Shown: in pieces, positions 37,482-48,211 of the stretch
How positions within the stretch are numbered: position 1 is the first letter of the stretch
Layout of the letters: each line of letters starts with the position of its first letter
NCBI RefSeq assembly: GCF_020911885.1
Contig: NZ_CP087132.1
Span: forward strand, 3,472,001-3,536,000
DNA from: Flavobacterium acetivorans
GTDB taxonomy: Bacteria; Bacteroidota; Bacteroidia; Flavobacteriales; Flavobacteriaceae
Direction of reading: 5' to 3'
DNA: 64,000 nucleotides
Translations under genes and position numbers: made by a program
The notes under the pieces: generated by a model
The model's input: only the letters and a program-made list of their open reading frames with translations
Databases searched by the model: none
What the model was told of the DNA's origin: nothing

Positions 37482-37730
37482 ATGTTTTCAAAAATTCTCA
37501 CATATCCATTTCTATTACTGGTTCGATTTTATCAGGTCGCCATATCGCCCTTTACTCCCGCAGCCTGTCGATTTGAACCAACATGTTCTTCTTATATGAT
37601 AGAAGCTTTACAAGTACATGGCTTGTTTTACGGGGGCTTTCTAGGAATAAAAAGAATCCTTGGCTGCCATCCATGGGGAAAAAGAGGTTACGACCCGGTT
37701 CCTAAAAAACAATGTTCTCACAAACATTAA
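37482..37730 (+). CDS. yidD: Membrane protein insertion efficiency factor YidD
   Basis: 82 residues, the standard YidD length. A membrane-associated helper of Sec/YidC-dependent insertion. It has the family pattern: [35 protein letters not shown] and [17 protein letters not shown]. The N-terminal amphipathic helix and the conserved cysteines are all present. It is often found beside rnpA and yidC, but here it sits between cysS and lgt. Confidence 0.95.
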   Translation: MFSKILTYPFLLLVRFYQVAISPFTPAACRFEPTCSSYMIEALQVHGLFYGGFLGIKRILGCHPWGKRGYDPVPKKQCSHKH

Positions 37731-37795
37731 CCTTTTATTAGTACGGATTTTACACGGAATCTTTATTTTTACAACATATCATAAAAAAATAATAA

Positions 37796-38749
37796 ATGAC
37801 ACATGCTTTAAATATAGTTTGGAATCCATCAGAGGGAATTGATTTAGGTTTTTTCATGATTCGATATTACAGCTTAATGTTTGTAATTGCCTTTGGATTA
37901 GGCTGGTATATTATGAAAAAAATATACGAGCGCGAGGGAGAATCAATCGAAAAACTAGACTCCTTATTCATCTGGACCGTTCTTGCCACTCTAATTGGCG
38001 CCCGCCTTGGACATGTATTTTTTTACGATTGGGAGTACTATAGAAATCATTTGCTGGAAATATTCTTACCTATCAGAGAAAATCCAAACGGAGTCATTTT
38101 CAACTTAATCACAGGATGGGAATTTACCGGATTTCAAGGACTAGCAAGTCATGGAGCAGCAATTTCTATCATAATTGCAATGTATTATTACAGCAAAAAA
38201 GTACTACAAAGACCCTTATTATGGATTTTAGACCGAGTAGTAGTACCTGTAGCTAGCGGAGCCATATTTGTAAGACTTGGTAATTTTTTCAATTCAGAAA
38301 TAGTAGGAAAAGAAACTAATTCTCCTTTTGGAATTAAATTTATTCACGATCATTTTAGTCCAAGGGACGCCGTAAATGCAACGCAAATCCAAAACCCAAA
38401 AGAAGCTTATACTGCTATTGCCACTAACCCTCAGTTCGCTAGTTTACTGGAACAGGTACCAGCAAAACATCCGGCTCAATTGTACGAAGCATTTTGTTAT
38501 GTTTTTGTTTTCGCACTATTGTTTTTCCTATATTGGAAAACAGATGTAAGAAAGAAATCAGGTTACTTATTTGGTCTTTTTCTAGTATTACTGTTTTCGG
38601 TACGTATTGTAGTAGAATCTGTGAAAGAAAGCCAAGGCGGATTTGAAAGCGCTTTAGGACTACTTTCTACCGGACAATGGCTAAGTATTCCTTTTATAAT
38701 AATTGGCCTTTATTTTATCTTTACAGCTGAAAAACCAGTTGAGATTTAA
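37796..38749 (+). CDS. lgt: Prolipoprotein diacylglyceryl transferase
   Basis: 317 residues. A polytopic inner-membrane enzyme that transfers diacylglycerol from phosphatidylglycerol to the lipobox cysteine of prolipoproteins. Conserved landmarks are MIRYYSLMFVIAFGLGWYIM near the start, GARLGHVFFYDWEYY, ASHGAAISIIIAMYYYSKK (the H-G motif), VASGAIFVRLGNFFNSEIVG (the signature with R and N) and HPAQLYEAFCYV. About seven membrane segments are visible. It is slightly longer than E. coli Lgt (291) because of a loop around ATQIQNPKEAYTAIATNPQF. It is the last gene of the cysS-yidD-lgt run. Confidence 0.96.
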   Translation: MTHALNIVWNPSEGIDLGFFMIRYYSLMFVIAFGLGWYIMKKIYEREGESIEKLDSLFIWTVLATLIGARLGHVFFYDWEYYRNHLLEIFLPIRENPNGVIFNLITGWEFTGFQGLASHGAAISIIIAMYYYSKKVLQRPLLWILDRVVVPVASGAIFVRLGNFFNSEIVGKETNSPFGIKFIHDHFSPRDAVNATQIQNPKEAYTAIATNPQFASLLEQVPAKHPAQLYEAFCYVFVFALLFFLYWKTDVRKKSGYLFGLFLVLLFSVRIVVESVKESQGGFESALGLLSTGQWLSIPFIIIGLYFIFTAEKPVEI

Positions 38750-38777
38750 TTAGGTTTCTCAAAAAAAATATAAAAAT

Positions 38778-38807
38778 AAAAAGCTTCCGCACTTCCGGAA
38801 GCTTTTT
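38778..38807 (+). terminator. Bidirectional terminator between lgt and the T9SS cargo gene
   Basis: A 12-bp stem (AAAAAGCTTCCG with CGGAAGCTTTTT) and a 6-nt loop, between convergent genes whose stops are 29 and 5 bp away. Confidence 0.9.
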
Positions 38808-38811
38808 TATT

Positions 38812-40362
38812 TCATCGTTTTAAAGAAAAATGAGATTTAAACTCTTTTCGAATATTTTGTTCCGTATAATGAATAACAAACCAATAATCATCAGCAGGAA
38901 GAGCTTTACCGTTATAAGTACCATTCCAACCATTACCATTTGGTCTAATTTCTTTTAGCAGTTTACCATAACGATCGAATATGTGAATTTTAGAACTCAA
39001 GTCATTCTGCAATTCAAAAACATTCCAAGTATCATTATAATTATCACCATTTGGTGTGAAAAATTTAGGGTAATCAATAACATGAATATCATTCACTGTT
39101 ACAGCCAGACTACAACCATACCTATCCTTAACAGTAATAGAATGAACACCGTAAGAAACCGACTCAAAACTAGCCTTTTCCTGAAAAGGGCCATCATCAA
39201 GCTGGTATAAATAATCCCCTGCTGGTGTCACAGAAATAGTTATGATTTGGTTATTTGCAAAAGCTTCCGAAACCGTCCAATCTACAGTCTGAATATCTAC
39301 CAATGGATTTACATCAACATTTATCGTTTTTGAAACAGCACATTGTCCTAGATCAGGTGTAAAATCATACGTTCCACTTGTTGTGTTATCAATAACAGCC
39401 GGTGACCACGTTCCGCTAATTCCATTTGGAGACTGCATTTGTAAATCAGGAGCTATTGTTCCATAGCAAATAGACAGATCAATAAAATCAGGTTCTAAAA
39501 AATCTCCAATAATTACATCCATAGTTTGTGATACAGCACATGGATAAGCTACAGGATCTGGAGTAAAAGTATGTCTTACCGTTCCCGGCACACTAGAATC
39601 TATCGTTGATGGTGACCATGTTCCCGTAATTCCATTATCAGAAGTGGATGCTAATGAAGGAGCCGTTCCTCCCTCACATATAGGTTCAACGGGAGTAAAA
39701 GTAGGCGTCGTTGTTGTTAAACATGGAACGCTACAAGTAATTACAGAACGATCACAAGGATAGGTTGTATGCGCCACAGTTAAAGTAACAGATTGTCCCG
39801 GCGAAAGCCCTAATACTTGTAAAGTAGTAGGCGCAGTAGTTCCGGTAACTGCAGCTCCACCATCAATTGAATAACTGTAACTGTATTGATTAGGCAGGCC
39901 GACAGTATTTGTCCAGTCAAATAAAACAGAAGAATATTTATCTGCAGCTAAAATTTGACTAGGATCACATCTCAAAAGCAATATTTTTGAACCATTATCA
40001 GCTACTACAATAACATCGATCTTTGAACGAGCGCTTTCAGTACCGCCAACTGTTTCACTGACATAATATGATACCGTGCCAACCACAGCTGTTGATGGTG
40101 TAGGCGCAATTGAAGAAGCTGTTCCACCTGCTGCATTTGTTCCATACCAATTTAAAGTCCCTCCAACAGAAGGAGTCGCTGTTAATGGTACAGCTGCACT
40201 CCCTTGACAATAATATACCGGAGAACTTACTATCGGCGCTAAAACGGATTTATCTGAAATTTTCTTTAAAAAACCAATCTCCGAATCCATATTAGTCAAA
40301 TTGGCGTAAGAAAGAAAGTAGAAAGTGTTTAAAAAAACAAATAATAGTAAATTCTTTTTCAT
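38812..40362 (-). CDS. T9SS type B sorting domain protein with Ig-like repeats
   Basis: 516 residues. A signal peptide (MKKNLLLFVFLNTFYFLSYA) directs it to the periplasm. Residues about 45-115 form an Ig-like module (YYCQGSAAVPLTATPSVGGTLNWYGT...YYVSETVGG). Further beta modules follow, including two SQTMDV/SKTINV copies after GTWSP (residues 215-355). The C-terminal 90 residues are the type B sorting domain (gliding motility-associated C-terminal domain): FFTPNGDNYNDTWNV, IHIFDRYGKLLKEI, GNGWNGTYNGKALPADDYWFVIHY. It should therefore be exported through the type IX system to the cell surface or medium. The function of the mature protein is unknown. It is the second T9SS cargo in this window after the type A adhesin. 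Confidence 0.92.
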   Translation of the reverse strand: MKKNLLLFVFLNTFYFLSYANLTNMDSEIGFLKKISDKSVLAPIVSSPVYYCQGSAAVPLTATPSVGGTLNWYGTNAAGGTASSIAPTPSTAVVGTVSYYVSETVGGTESARSKIDVIVVADNGSKILLLRCDPSQILAADKYSSVLFDWTNTVGLPNQYSYSYSIDGGAAVTGTTAPTTLQVLGLSPGQSVTLTVAHTTYPCDRSVITCSVPCLTTTTPTFTPVEPICEGGTAPSLASTSDNGITGTWSPSTIDSSVPGTVRHTFTPDPVAYPCAVSQTMDVIIGDFLEPDFIDLSICYGTIAPDLQMQSPNGISGTWSPAVIDNTTSGTYDFTPDLGQCAVSKTINVDVNPLVDIQTVDWTVSEAFANNQIITISVTPAGDYLYQLDDGPFQEKASFESVSYGVHSITVKDRYGCSLAVTVNDIHVIDYPKFFTPNGDNYNDTWNVFELQNDLSSKIHIFDRYGKLLKEIRPNGNGWNGTYNGKALPADDYWFVIHYTEQNIRKEFKSHFSLKR

Positions 40363-40513
40363 AGTTCTAATTTTTAAAATAGATTAAGAATCAGGAATTA
40401 TATTCTATTGTCTAGTAAATATATAAAATTTGAAACTTTTAAAAGAGAAAATTTACATAATTAAAAACCATAAAACACTCATAAAAAAGACTTTAACTCT
40501 AATAAAAACAAAA

Positions 40514-41125
40514 TCACAATCGATACTTAAGGCCAAGTTCGAAATTAAGACTACTGTAACCACTATTCCTTTCTTGTAGTCCTGCATTGGAAATATGATT
40601 AAAATTAGGGCTAAATTCAACACTGAAATGAGAATATTTTATAGAAACTCCCATTGCTATAACACTTGAAAACGCAAAACCTTTAGAGAGTCTTTCAGTT
40701 TCCGTATCGGTAATCATAGGACCTGAGCTAGCTAAAACAAAAATATCAAATCTTTTAGAAATCGTCTTTTTCACAATAAAACCTACATTAAAAACATAAT
40801 CAGTGATTGATTTTAAGTTCCCAAATTCCTCCCGATTTTGAATATAGTTAGGCTGATTATCTCCAACATAATTTAAATTTAAAAGCTGATACTCAATGAA
40901 ATTTAACTGAGGCTGTATGAACAATTCGTATCTAAAATGATTAGACTCTTTTATTACACCAGAAAACTGAATCTTAAAATAATGGCTTTTATATAAATAA
41001 TCCTCATTATTTATATCTCGACCAAAACCATAAAAAGCACCTACATACAAATCTCGTTTCTTTTCCTGTGCATACAAACTCAAAGAAATCAAAAGAAAGA
41101 ATAAACTGAAAATTATCGTTTTCAT
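40514..41125 (-). CDS. PagL-like outer-membrane beta-barrel (acyloxyacyl hydrolase family)
   Basis: 203 residues with a signal peptide (IIFSLFFLLISLSLYAQ) and alternating amphipathic strands ending in an aromatic-rich LGLKYRL terminus, an 8-strand barrel by size. The segment NFNHISNAGLQERNSG contains the PagL motif H-x-S-N-A, giving H177 and S179 as counterparts of the PagL catalytic His126 and Ser128. The third catalytic residue, Glu140 in P. aeruginosa PagL, would fall on S191 here, so deacylase activity is not assured. If active, it would remove a 3-O acyl chain from lipid A. It is probably monocistronic. Confidence 0.75.
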   Translation of the reverse strand: MKTIIFSLFFLLISLSLYAQEKKRDLYVGAFYGFGRDINNEDYLYKSHYFKIQFSGVIKESNHFRYELFIQPQLNFIEYQLLNLNYVGDNQPNYIQNREEFGNLKSITDYVFNVGFIVKKTISKRFDIFVLASSGPMITDTETERLSKGFAFSSVIAMGVSIKYSHFSVEFSPNFNHISNAGLQERNSGYSSLNFELGLKYRL

Positions 41126-41224
41126 AATCTGACTTCAACGTTAAGTTTAAAACCATGCAAATCAAATAATTACCTTAAAATTACTCAATTATTATCAGAA
41201 TTAATATCAAAAAAAGCATAAAAA

Positions 41225-41251
41225 AAAGACCTAACTCACGTTAGGCCTTTT
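41225..41251 (-). terminator. Terminator of secDF
   Basis: An 11-12-bp stem (AAAGACCTAAC with GTTAGGCCTTT, one wobble) and a short CTCAC-type loop with a T-run on the minus strand. It lies 20 bp past the secDF stop. Confidence 0.85.
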
Positions 41252-41270
41252 AGAAAAATATTTTAAACTA

Positions 41271-44243
41271 TTAATTAGCTTCTTGATGCTGTTTTTCAAT
41301 TAAGTCTTTATCAACACTTGAAATAGTATCTACCAATACTGGTGTAGCGATAAACAAAGATGAATATGTTCCTACAAGAATACCTATCAACATTGCGAAA
41401 ATAAACCCTCTGATAGATTCACCTCCAAAAAGAAACATAATCAATAATACTGCAAGCATTGTTAAAGAGGTATTGATCGTTCTTGACATAGTCGTGTTAA
41501 TAGATTTATTAACAATCTCATAAAAAGAACCTTTGGTTTTCCCATCAAGAAATTCACGAACCCTATCAAATACAATTACAGTATCGTTCATAGAATAACC
41601 AATTACGGTAAGAATTGCAGCAATGAAATGCTGATCAATCTCCATTCCGAAAGGCATAAATTTATAGCATAATGAATAAATTCCTAAAACGAAAATAACA
41701 TCGTGAGCAATAGCTGCAATTGCACCTAAACTATATTGCCATCTTCTAAAACTGATCATCAAATACAAAAATACAATTGCCATAGATCCAAGAACCGCCC
41801 AATAAGCATTAGTTTTAATATCCTCTGCAACAGTAGGTCCTACTTTAGAAGCCTGTACAATACCTAATTTTTTTCCATCGTAAGCATTTACAAATTTTTC
41901 ATAAGTAAGTCCAGCAGAATAATGTTGTTTCAAATTATCATACAATAATTTATTTACTTCTTCATCAGCTTCACTTCCGTGTTCTTGTACTTTATATTTA
42001 GTTGTAATTTTTAATTGATTATCACTTCCAAATACTTTTGCTTCGGCGCTACCAAAAACTTTCTCTAACTCTTCTTTTACTACTTCAGCTTGTACCGGTT
42101 TTTCAAAACGCACTTGGAAAGTTCTACCTCCAACAAAATCTACACCCTGATCCAATCCATTTGTAGAAAGAGAAACGATACTCACCACTACAACAACAGC
42201 AGAGAAACCATAAGCCCACTTTTTATACTTCAAGAAATCCAAATGGAAGTTTTTAAAGAAATTTTTAGAAAAATTAGTTACAAATGATAAATCATTCTTT
42301 CCTGCAATATTTCTATCTATAAATATTCTAGCAATAAAAATAGAGGTAAACAATGAGGTAACAATACCGATCAATAATGTAGTAGCAAAACCTTTAATTG
42401 GTCCTGAACCAAAAATAAACAATACCGCTCCAGTCAAAATATGTGTTACGTTAGCATCAACAATAGAACGCATAGCACCGGTCCAACTGTAAGAAGAAAC
42501 CACAGCTTCACTCAATGACTTACCGTCACGCAATTCTTCCTTGGCTCTTTCATAAATAATGATATTCGCATCTACCGCAGTACCCATAGTTAATACGATA
42601 CCAGCAATACCCGGTAATGTAAGAACAGCACCTAAACTGGCTAAAATTCCAAACAAGAACAATAAGTTAACCGCTAATGCAATATTAGCATACCAACCTG
42701 CTTTTCCATAATAAACCATCATCCAAAGTGACACTAAAAGCAATCCAACTAATGCAGAATTAGTACCATTATCAATAGCTTCTTGACCCAAAGATGGCCC
42801 TACTACTTCTGATTGAACAATATCAGCAGCAGCTGGTAATTTACCTGCTCTTAAAACGTTAGCTAAATCTTTAGTTTCAGTTACATCAAAAGAACCTGAA
42901 ATTTCAGATCTCCCTCCAGAGATAGGTCCGCTAGAAACACCTGGTGCAGAATATACTACATTATCCAAAACAATAGCGATATTACTTTTTTGAGTATATG
43001 CTTTCCCTGTCAATTCTTCCCAAGCTTTAGCTCCTTGCGCGCTCATTTGCATAGAAACCGAAGGCTTTCCAAATTGATCAAATGAATCGTGAGCATCAGT
43101 AACAACACCACCACTCATTGCGGCTAGGTTATCTCTATTACCTTTTAAAGCATATAATTCAACTGCATCAACATCTTTATCTTTAGCATCTTTGATTGTC
43201 ATCAATTTACCCCAAACAAATTTAGCATAACGCTGATCTGCTGCTAACAAAATTTTGATATCAGCTCTTTTCAAATAACCATTTACAGCTGCAGTATCTT
43301 TTGGTGAAAAAAGACCTAGAACTGGACCACCACCTTGAGCAATAATTTTGTCAAACAAAGGATTGTTTCCTTTTTGAGCAACAGCAGAATCTTTACCATC
43401 AGACAATAAAGCACTCAAAGAATCTTTTACAACTTCTTTAGTCTCTACTTTCTTTATTTCGGTTTTCTTCAATGACTCATTAGCAGCCATTAAGAAATTA
43501 CCAATTTCTTCAATTTTATAGGTTTCCCAAAACTCTAATTGAGCAGTACTTTGTAATAATCTTTTGATTCTATCTACATCTTTAGCACCTGGAAGTTCCA
43601 CAAGAATTCGTCCCGTTTCCCCTAATTTTTGAATGTTAGGTTGTGTCACGCCAAATTTGTCGATTCGTTCTCTTAATACTCCAAAAGCACTATCAACTGA
43701 TTCGTCAACTTTTTTTCTGATTACTTTTTTAGCTTCAGCATCAGTCATTTTAAAATCAATTCCACCTTCACCCTGCAAACTACTATTTGCAAAGATATCT
43801 GGAGAAGCTAATTTTACCGTTCCATTTGAATTAGCTTCAAAAGCTTCAAAAAAGGCATCAATATAAGTTTGATTTCCTTTTTGGTTTGCAGTAGCATCAG
43901 CTAAAGATTTATTAAAAACAGGGTTTTTAGAATTTTTAGATAATCCTTTCAAAACATCTTTAACAGAGATTTGAAGTATCACGTTGATACCTCCCTCTAA
44001 GTCAAGACCTTTGTTGATTTGCTTGTCAGTAACTTCATTAAAAGTAAAATCTGTAAATCCAAGATTGAATACTTTTTCCTTACTGATAGAATCTAAATAC
44101 TTCAATTCTTTATCAGGGTCTCCACCTGCAAAAGTTTTTGCATCGCTTTTTACTTTATCTGCGACAAAAGTGAATGAAAGTTGGTAAATACTCACCAACG
44201 CAAATAGAATTGCGAAAAATTTAATAAGTCCTTTATTCTGCAT
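41271..44243 (-). CDS. secDF: Fused protein translocase subunit SecDF
   Basis: 990 residues, a natural SecD-SecF fusion as found in Bacteroidota. It uses the proton gradient to pull exported proteins through SecYEG. The SecD part has one N-terminal membrane helix, the GLDLEGGINVILQI motif (79-92), a large periplasmic P1 region with a lineage insertion (GKDSAVAQKGNNPLFDKIIAQ), and the membrane motif GIVLTMGTAVDANIIIYERAKEELRDGKS. The SecF part begins near residue 670 with GVDFVGGRTFQVRFE and contains MNDTVIVFDRVREFLDGK. Twelve membrane helices are expected. A promoter candidate lies 125 nt upstream, giving a long leader. Confidence 0.97.
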   Translation of the reverse strand: MQNKGLIKFFAILFALVSIYQLSFTFVADKVKSDAKTFAGGDPDKELKYLDSISKEKVFNLGFTDFTFNEVTDKQINKGLDLEGGINVILQISVKDVLKGLSKNSKNPVFNKSLADATANQKGNQTYIDAFFEAFEANSNGTVKLASPDIFANSSLQGEGGIDFKMTDAEAKKVIRKKVDESVDSAFGVLRERIDKFGVTQPNIQKLGETGRILVELPGAKDVDRIKRLLQSTAQLEFWETYKIEEIGNFLMAANESLKKTEIKKVETKEVVKDSLSALLSDGKDSAVAQKGNNPLFDKIIAQGGGPVLGLFSPKDTAAVNGYLKRADIKILLAADQRYAKFVWGKLMTIKDAKDKDVDAVELYALKGNRDNLAAMSGGVVTDAHDSFDQFGKPSVSMQMSAQGAKAWEELTGKAYTQKSNIAIVLDNVVYSAPGVSSGPISGGRSEISGSFDVTETKDLANVLRAGKLPAAADIVQSEVVGPSLGQEAIDNGTNSALVGLLLVSLWMMVYYGKAGWYANIALAVNLLFLFGILASLGAVLTLPGIAGIVLTMGTAVDANIIIYERAKEELRDGKSLSEAVVSSYSWTGAMRSIVDANVTHILTGAVLFIFGSGPIKGFATTLLIGIVTSLFTSIFIARIFIDRNIAGKNDLSFVTNFSKNFFKNFHLDFLKYKKWAYGFSAVVVVVSIVSLSTNGLDQGVDFVGGRTFQVRFEKPVQAEVVKEELEKVFGSAEAKVFGSDNQLKITTKYKVQEHGSEADEEVNKLLYDNLKQHYSAGLTYEKFVNAYDGKKLGIVQASKVGPTVAEDIKTNAYWAVLGSMAIVFLYLMISFRRWQYSLGAIAAIAHDVIFVLGIYSLCYKFMPFGMEIDQHFIAAILTVIGYSMNDTVIVFDRVREFLDGKTKGSFYEIVNKSINTTMSRTINTSLTMLAVLLIMFLFGGESIRGFIFAMLIGILVGTYSSLFIATPVLVDTISSVDKDLIEKQHQEAN

Positions 44244-44368
44244 TATTACTAAAAATTAATTATTTTATATTTATTTATTTTTGTTTTAGTCCTTCTAAGC
44301 TTTAACCTAATACATTCTTAACCATACAATTAGAAAAACCAAGAATTATATTATTTTTTTAAACCGAG

Positions 44369-44398
44369 CAAATATATAATTAACGACAAGATTAACCA
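44369..44398 (-). promoter_or_regulatory. Promoter candidate of secDF
   Basis: On the minus strand: TTG (44398-44396), a 19-bp spacer, then TATATTTG (44376-44369). All fixed consensus positions match. It implies a leader of about 120 nt before the secDF start codon. Confidence 0.6.
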
Positions 44399-44425
44399 AT
44401 TTATTTATTAATTAATCTCAAAAAA

Positions 44426-44447
44426 AAGACTGCAAAAGTGCAGTCTT
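44426..44447 (-). terminator. Terminator of mdh
   Basis: A 9-bp stem (AAGACTGCA with TGCAGTCTT) and an AAAG loop. The plus-strand A-run before it gives the minus-strand T-tract. It lies 22 bp past the mdh stop. Confidence 0.88.
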
Positions 44448-44468
44448 CTCTATTATATAACTAAATTA

Positions 44469-45404
44469 CTAAGCTAAAATTGATTTCAAAGCGTCATTCA
44501 TTTGTCTAACAGCATCAGCGCTTTTAGCAAATAAAGCTTTTTCATTATCATTCAACTCAATATCAAGAATTTCTTCGACCCCATTTTTACCAATAATGCA
44601 AGGAACACCAATACAAATATCGTTTTGACCGTATTCTCCTTCGACAAAAACAGAACAAGCAATCATTTTCTTTTGATCATTCAAGATACTATCTACAAGA
44701 TAAGCAACCGAAGCTCCCGGAGCATACCAAGCTGAAGTTCCTAAAAGCCCTGTCAATGTAGCTCCTCCTACCATAGTATCAGCGGCTACTTTCTGCAAAG
44801 CTTCTCCGGAAAGAAACTGAGAAACCGGAATACCATTATAAGATGCCAAACGAGTTAACGGAATCATCGTAGTATCTCCATGACCTCCTATTACCATCGC
44901 CGAAATATCATTTGCAGGCTTATCTAAAGCCATAGACAAATAAGTCCTAAAACGAGAGCTATCAAGCGCACCGCCCATACCTATAATTCTGTTCTTTGGC
45001 AATCCTGTCGCTTTCAAGGCTAAATAAGTCATCGTATCCATTGGGTTAGACACCACTACAATAATTGCATCAGGCGAATGTACCAATACATTTTCGACAA
45101 CCGTTTTGACTATCCCAGCATTAATCCCAATTAATTCTTCGCGCGTCATTCCTGGTTTTCTTGGAATACCGGAAGTAATAACCACTACATTACTATTGGC
45201 CGTTTTAGAATAATCATTGGTAACACCGGAAACCTTGGTATTAAAACCCGTATTAGTAGCACATTGCATGATATCCAAAGCCTTACCCTCAGCAAAACCT
45301 TCTTTTATATCCAATAACACTACTTCACTCGCAATTCCTCTATAAGAAATCACATCGGCACAAGTGGCTCCAACATTACCTGCTCCTACAATGGTAACTT
45401 TCAT
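44469..45404 (-). CDS. mdh: Malate dehydrogenase
   Basis: 311 residues. NAD-dependent oxidation of malate to oxaloacetate in the TCA cycle. It belongs to the lactate-dehydrogenase-like MDH group (MDH3). The Rossmann glycine motif is GAGNVGA at 7-13, and the substrate-specificity arginine is R82 in TSGIPRKPGMTREEL, which marks malate over lactate. The catalytic H175 lies in IGGHGDTTMIPLTR. The start is the ATG at 45404. Its promoter is embedded in an 18-bp inverted repeat (45454-45499). It is downstream of gyrB on the same strand but has its own promoter and terminator. Confidence 0.97.
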   Translation of the reverse strand: MKVTIVGAGNVGATCADVISYRGIASEVVLLDIKEGFAEGKALDIMQCATNTGFNTKVSGVTNDYSKTANSNVVVITSGIPRKPGMTREELIGINAGIVKTVVENVLVHSPDAIIVVVSNPMDTMTYLALKATGLPKNRIIGMGGALDSSRFRTYLSMALDKPANDISAMVIGGHGDTTMIPLTRLASYNGIPVSQFLSGEALQKVAADTMVGGATLTGLLGTSAWYAPGASVAYLVDSILNDQKKMIACSVFVEGEYGQNDICIGVPCIIGKNGVEEILDIELNDNEKALFAKSADAVRQMNDALKSILA

Positions 45405-45453
45405 ATTTTATACTTTATTGGTTATTAGTTAATTTATTTCTTCGATAAATCGA

Positions 45454-45499
45454 CAATTCGTTTAATCGTTTACGTAAATATAAACAATTAAACGAATTG
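45454..45499. promoter_or_regulatory. Long palindrome enclosing the mdh -7 element
   Basis: CAATTCGTTTAATCGTTT (45454-45471) pairs with AAACAATTAAACGAATTG (45482-45499). The arms are 18 bp with one mismatch, and the outer 13 bp are perfect. The 10-nt centre holds most of the TATATTTA -7 element. There is no T-run, so it does not look like a simple gyrB terminator. Operator, RNA structure or both are possible. Confidence 0.6.
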
Positions 45500-45503
45500 A
45501 CAA
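45475..45503 (-). promoter_or_regulatory. Promoter of mdh
   Basis: On the minus strand: TTG (45503-45501), an 18-bp spacer, then TATATTTA (45482-45475), with one mismatch at the last -7 base. The start codon is 70 nt downstream. Confidence 0.6.
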
Positions 45504-45516
45504 TTAAACTTTTTTA

Positions 45517-47553
<2,037 letters not shown>

Positions 47554-47624
47554 TTATCAACATATTGTTGACTTAAGTCACAAAAAAAGCCTTATTAGAA
47601 GTCTTTTTTTTAACAAATTAAAAA

Positions 47625-47656
47625 TTTGACATTATTACTAACTGTTTGTATTTTTG
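47625..47656 (+). promoter_or_regulatory. Promoter of a probably leaderless SpoU methyltransferase gene
   Basis: TTTG (47625-47628), a 20-bp spacer, then TATTTTTG (47649-47656), a perfect consensus. The ATG at 47661 follows after 4 nt, so transcription should begin at or within a few bases of the start codon. Confidence 0.7.
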
Positions 47657-47660
47657 CTCA

Positions 47661-48119
47661 ATGAATGATAATTTTACAACTGAATATTTTGGCATTGGGA
47701 TACAAAACGGAAAAACACCTGAAAATCTAGGTGTTTTATGGCGATCTGCACAAAACTTAGGTGCTAGTTATATCTTTACCATTGGAAATCGATATGCAAA
47801 ACAAGCTTGCGACACCCATAATGCTGTAAAATCGATTCCTTATTTCCATTATGAAAATTTTGAAGACTTTTACAAAAACCTACCCAAAGGTGCGCGTTTA
47901 GTTGGTGTTGAATTGGATGAAAATGCAGAAGATTTAGAAACTTTCGAACACCCAAGACGTTGTGTTTATTTATTAGGCGCTGAAGACAATGGGCTTTCCA
48001 AACAAGCGATTGAAAAATGTCATTTTTTAGTAAAATTCAAATCCGAAAAAAGCTTGAATGTCTCTGTTGCAGGAAGCATTGTTCTTTATGATAGAGGAAT
48101 TAACAAACCGAGGTCTTAG
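47661..48119 (+). CDS. TrmH/SpoU-family RNA 2'-O-methyltransferase
   Basis: 153 residues from the ATG at 47661 (MNDNFTTEYFGIG). A TTG five codons earlier lies inside the promoter and is rejected. A minimal SPOUT methyltransferase with the knotted SAM site: GKTPENLGVLWRSAQNLGA (motif 1), RCVYLLGAEDNGLSKQAIEKC (motif 2) and LNVSVAGSIVLYDRGI (motif 3). There is no N-terminal RNA-binding extension, as in TrmL-like enzymes. A tRNA substrate is likely but the exact nucleotide is not determinable. The gene is monocistronic, with a terminator 50 bp past the stop, and diverges from gyrB. Confidence 0.88.
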   Translation: MNDNFTTEYFGIGIQNGKTPENLGVLWRSAQNLGASYIFTIGNRYAKQACDTHNAVKSIPYFHYENFEDFYKNLPKGARLVGVELDENAEDLETFEHPRRCVYLLGAEDNGLSKQAIEKCHFLVKFKSEKSLNVSVAGSIVLYDRGINKPRS

Positions 48120-48168
48120 TCAATTACAATAGCAACAATTAATCAAAAAATCCAGATTTACAAACATA

Positions 48169-48200
48169 AAAAAACGCCCTCAAAATTGAGAGCGTTTTTT
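48169..48200 (+). terminator. Bidirectional terminator between the SpoU gene and asnB
   Basis: A 14-bp stem (AAAAAACGCCCTCA with TGAGAGCGTTTTTT, one wobble) and a 4-nt loop, with A and T tracts flanking it, between converging genes. Confidence 0.9.
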
Positions 48201-48211
48201 ATTTTAATTAA

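Noticed and set aside
44244..44366. SecM/VemP-like arrest peptide before secDF
   Set aside because: Only a seven-codon frame is present, far too short for an exported arrest peptide.
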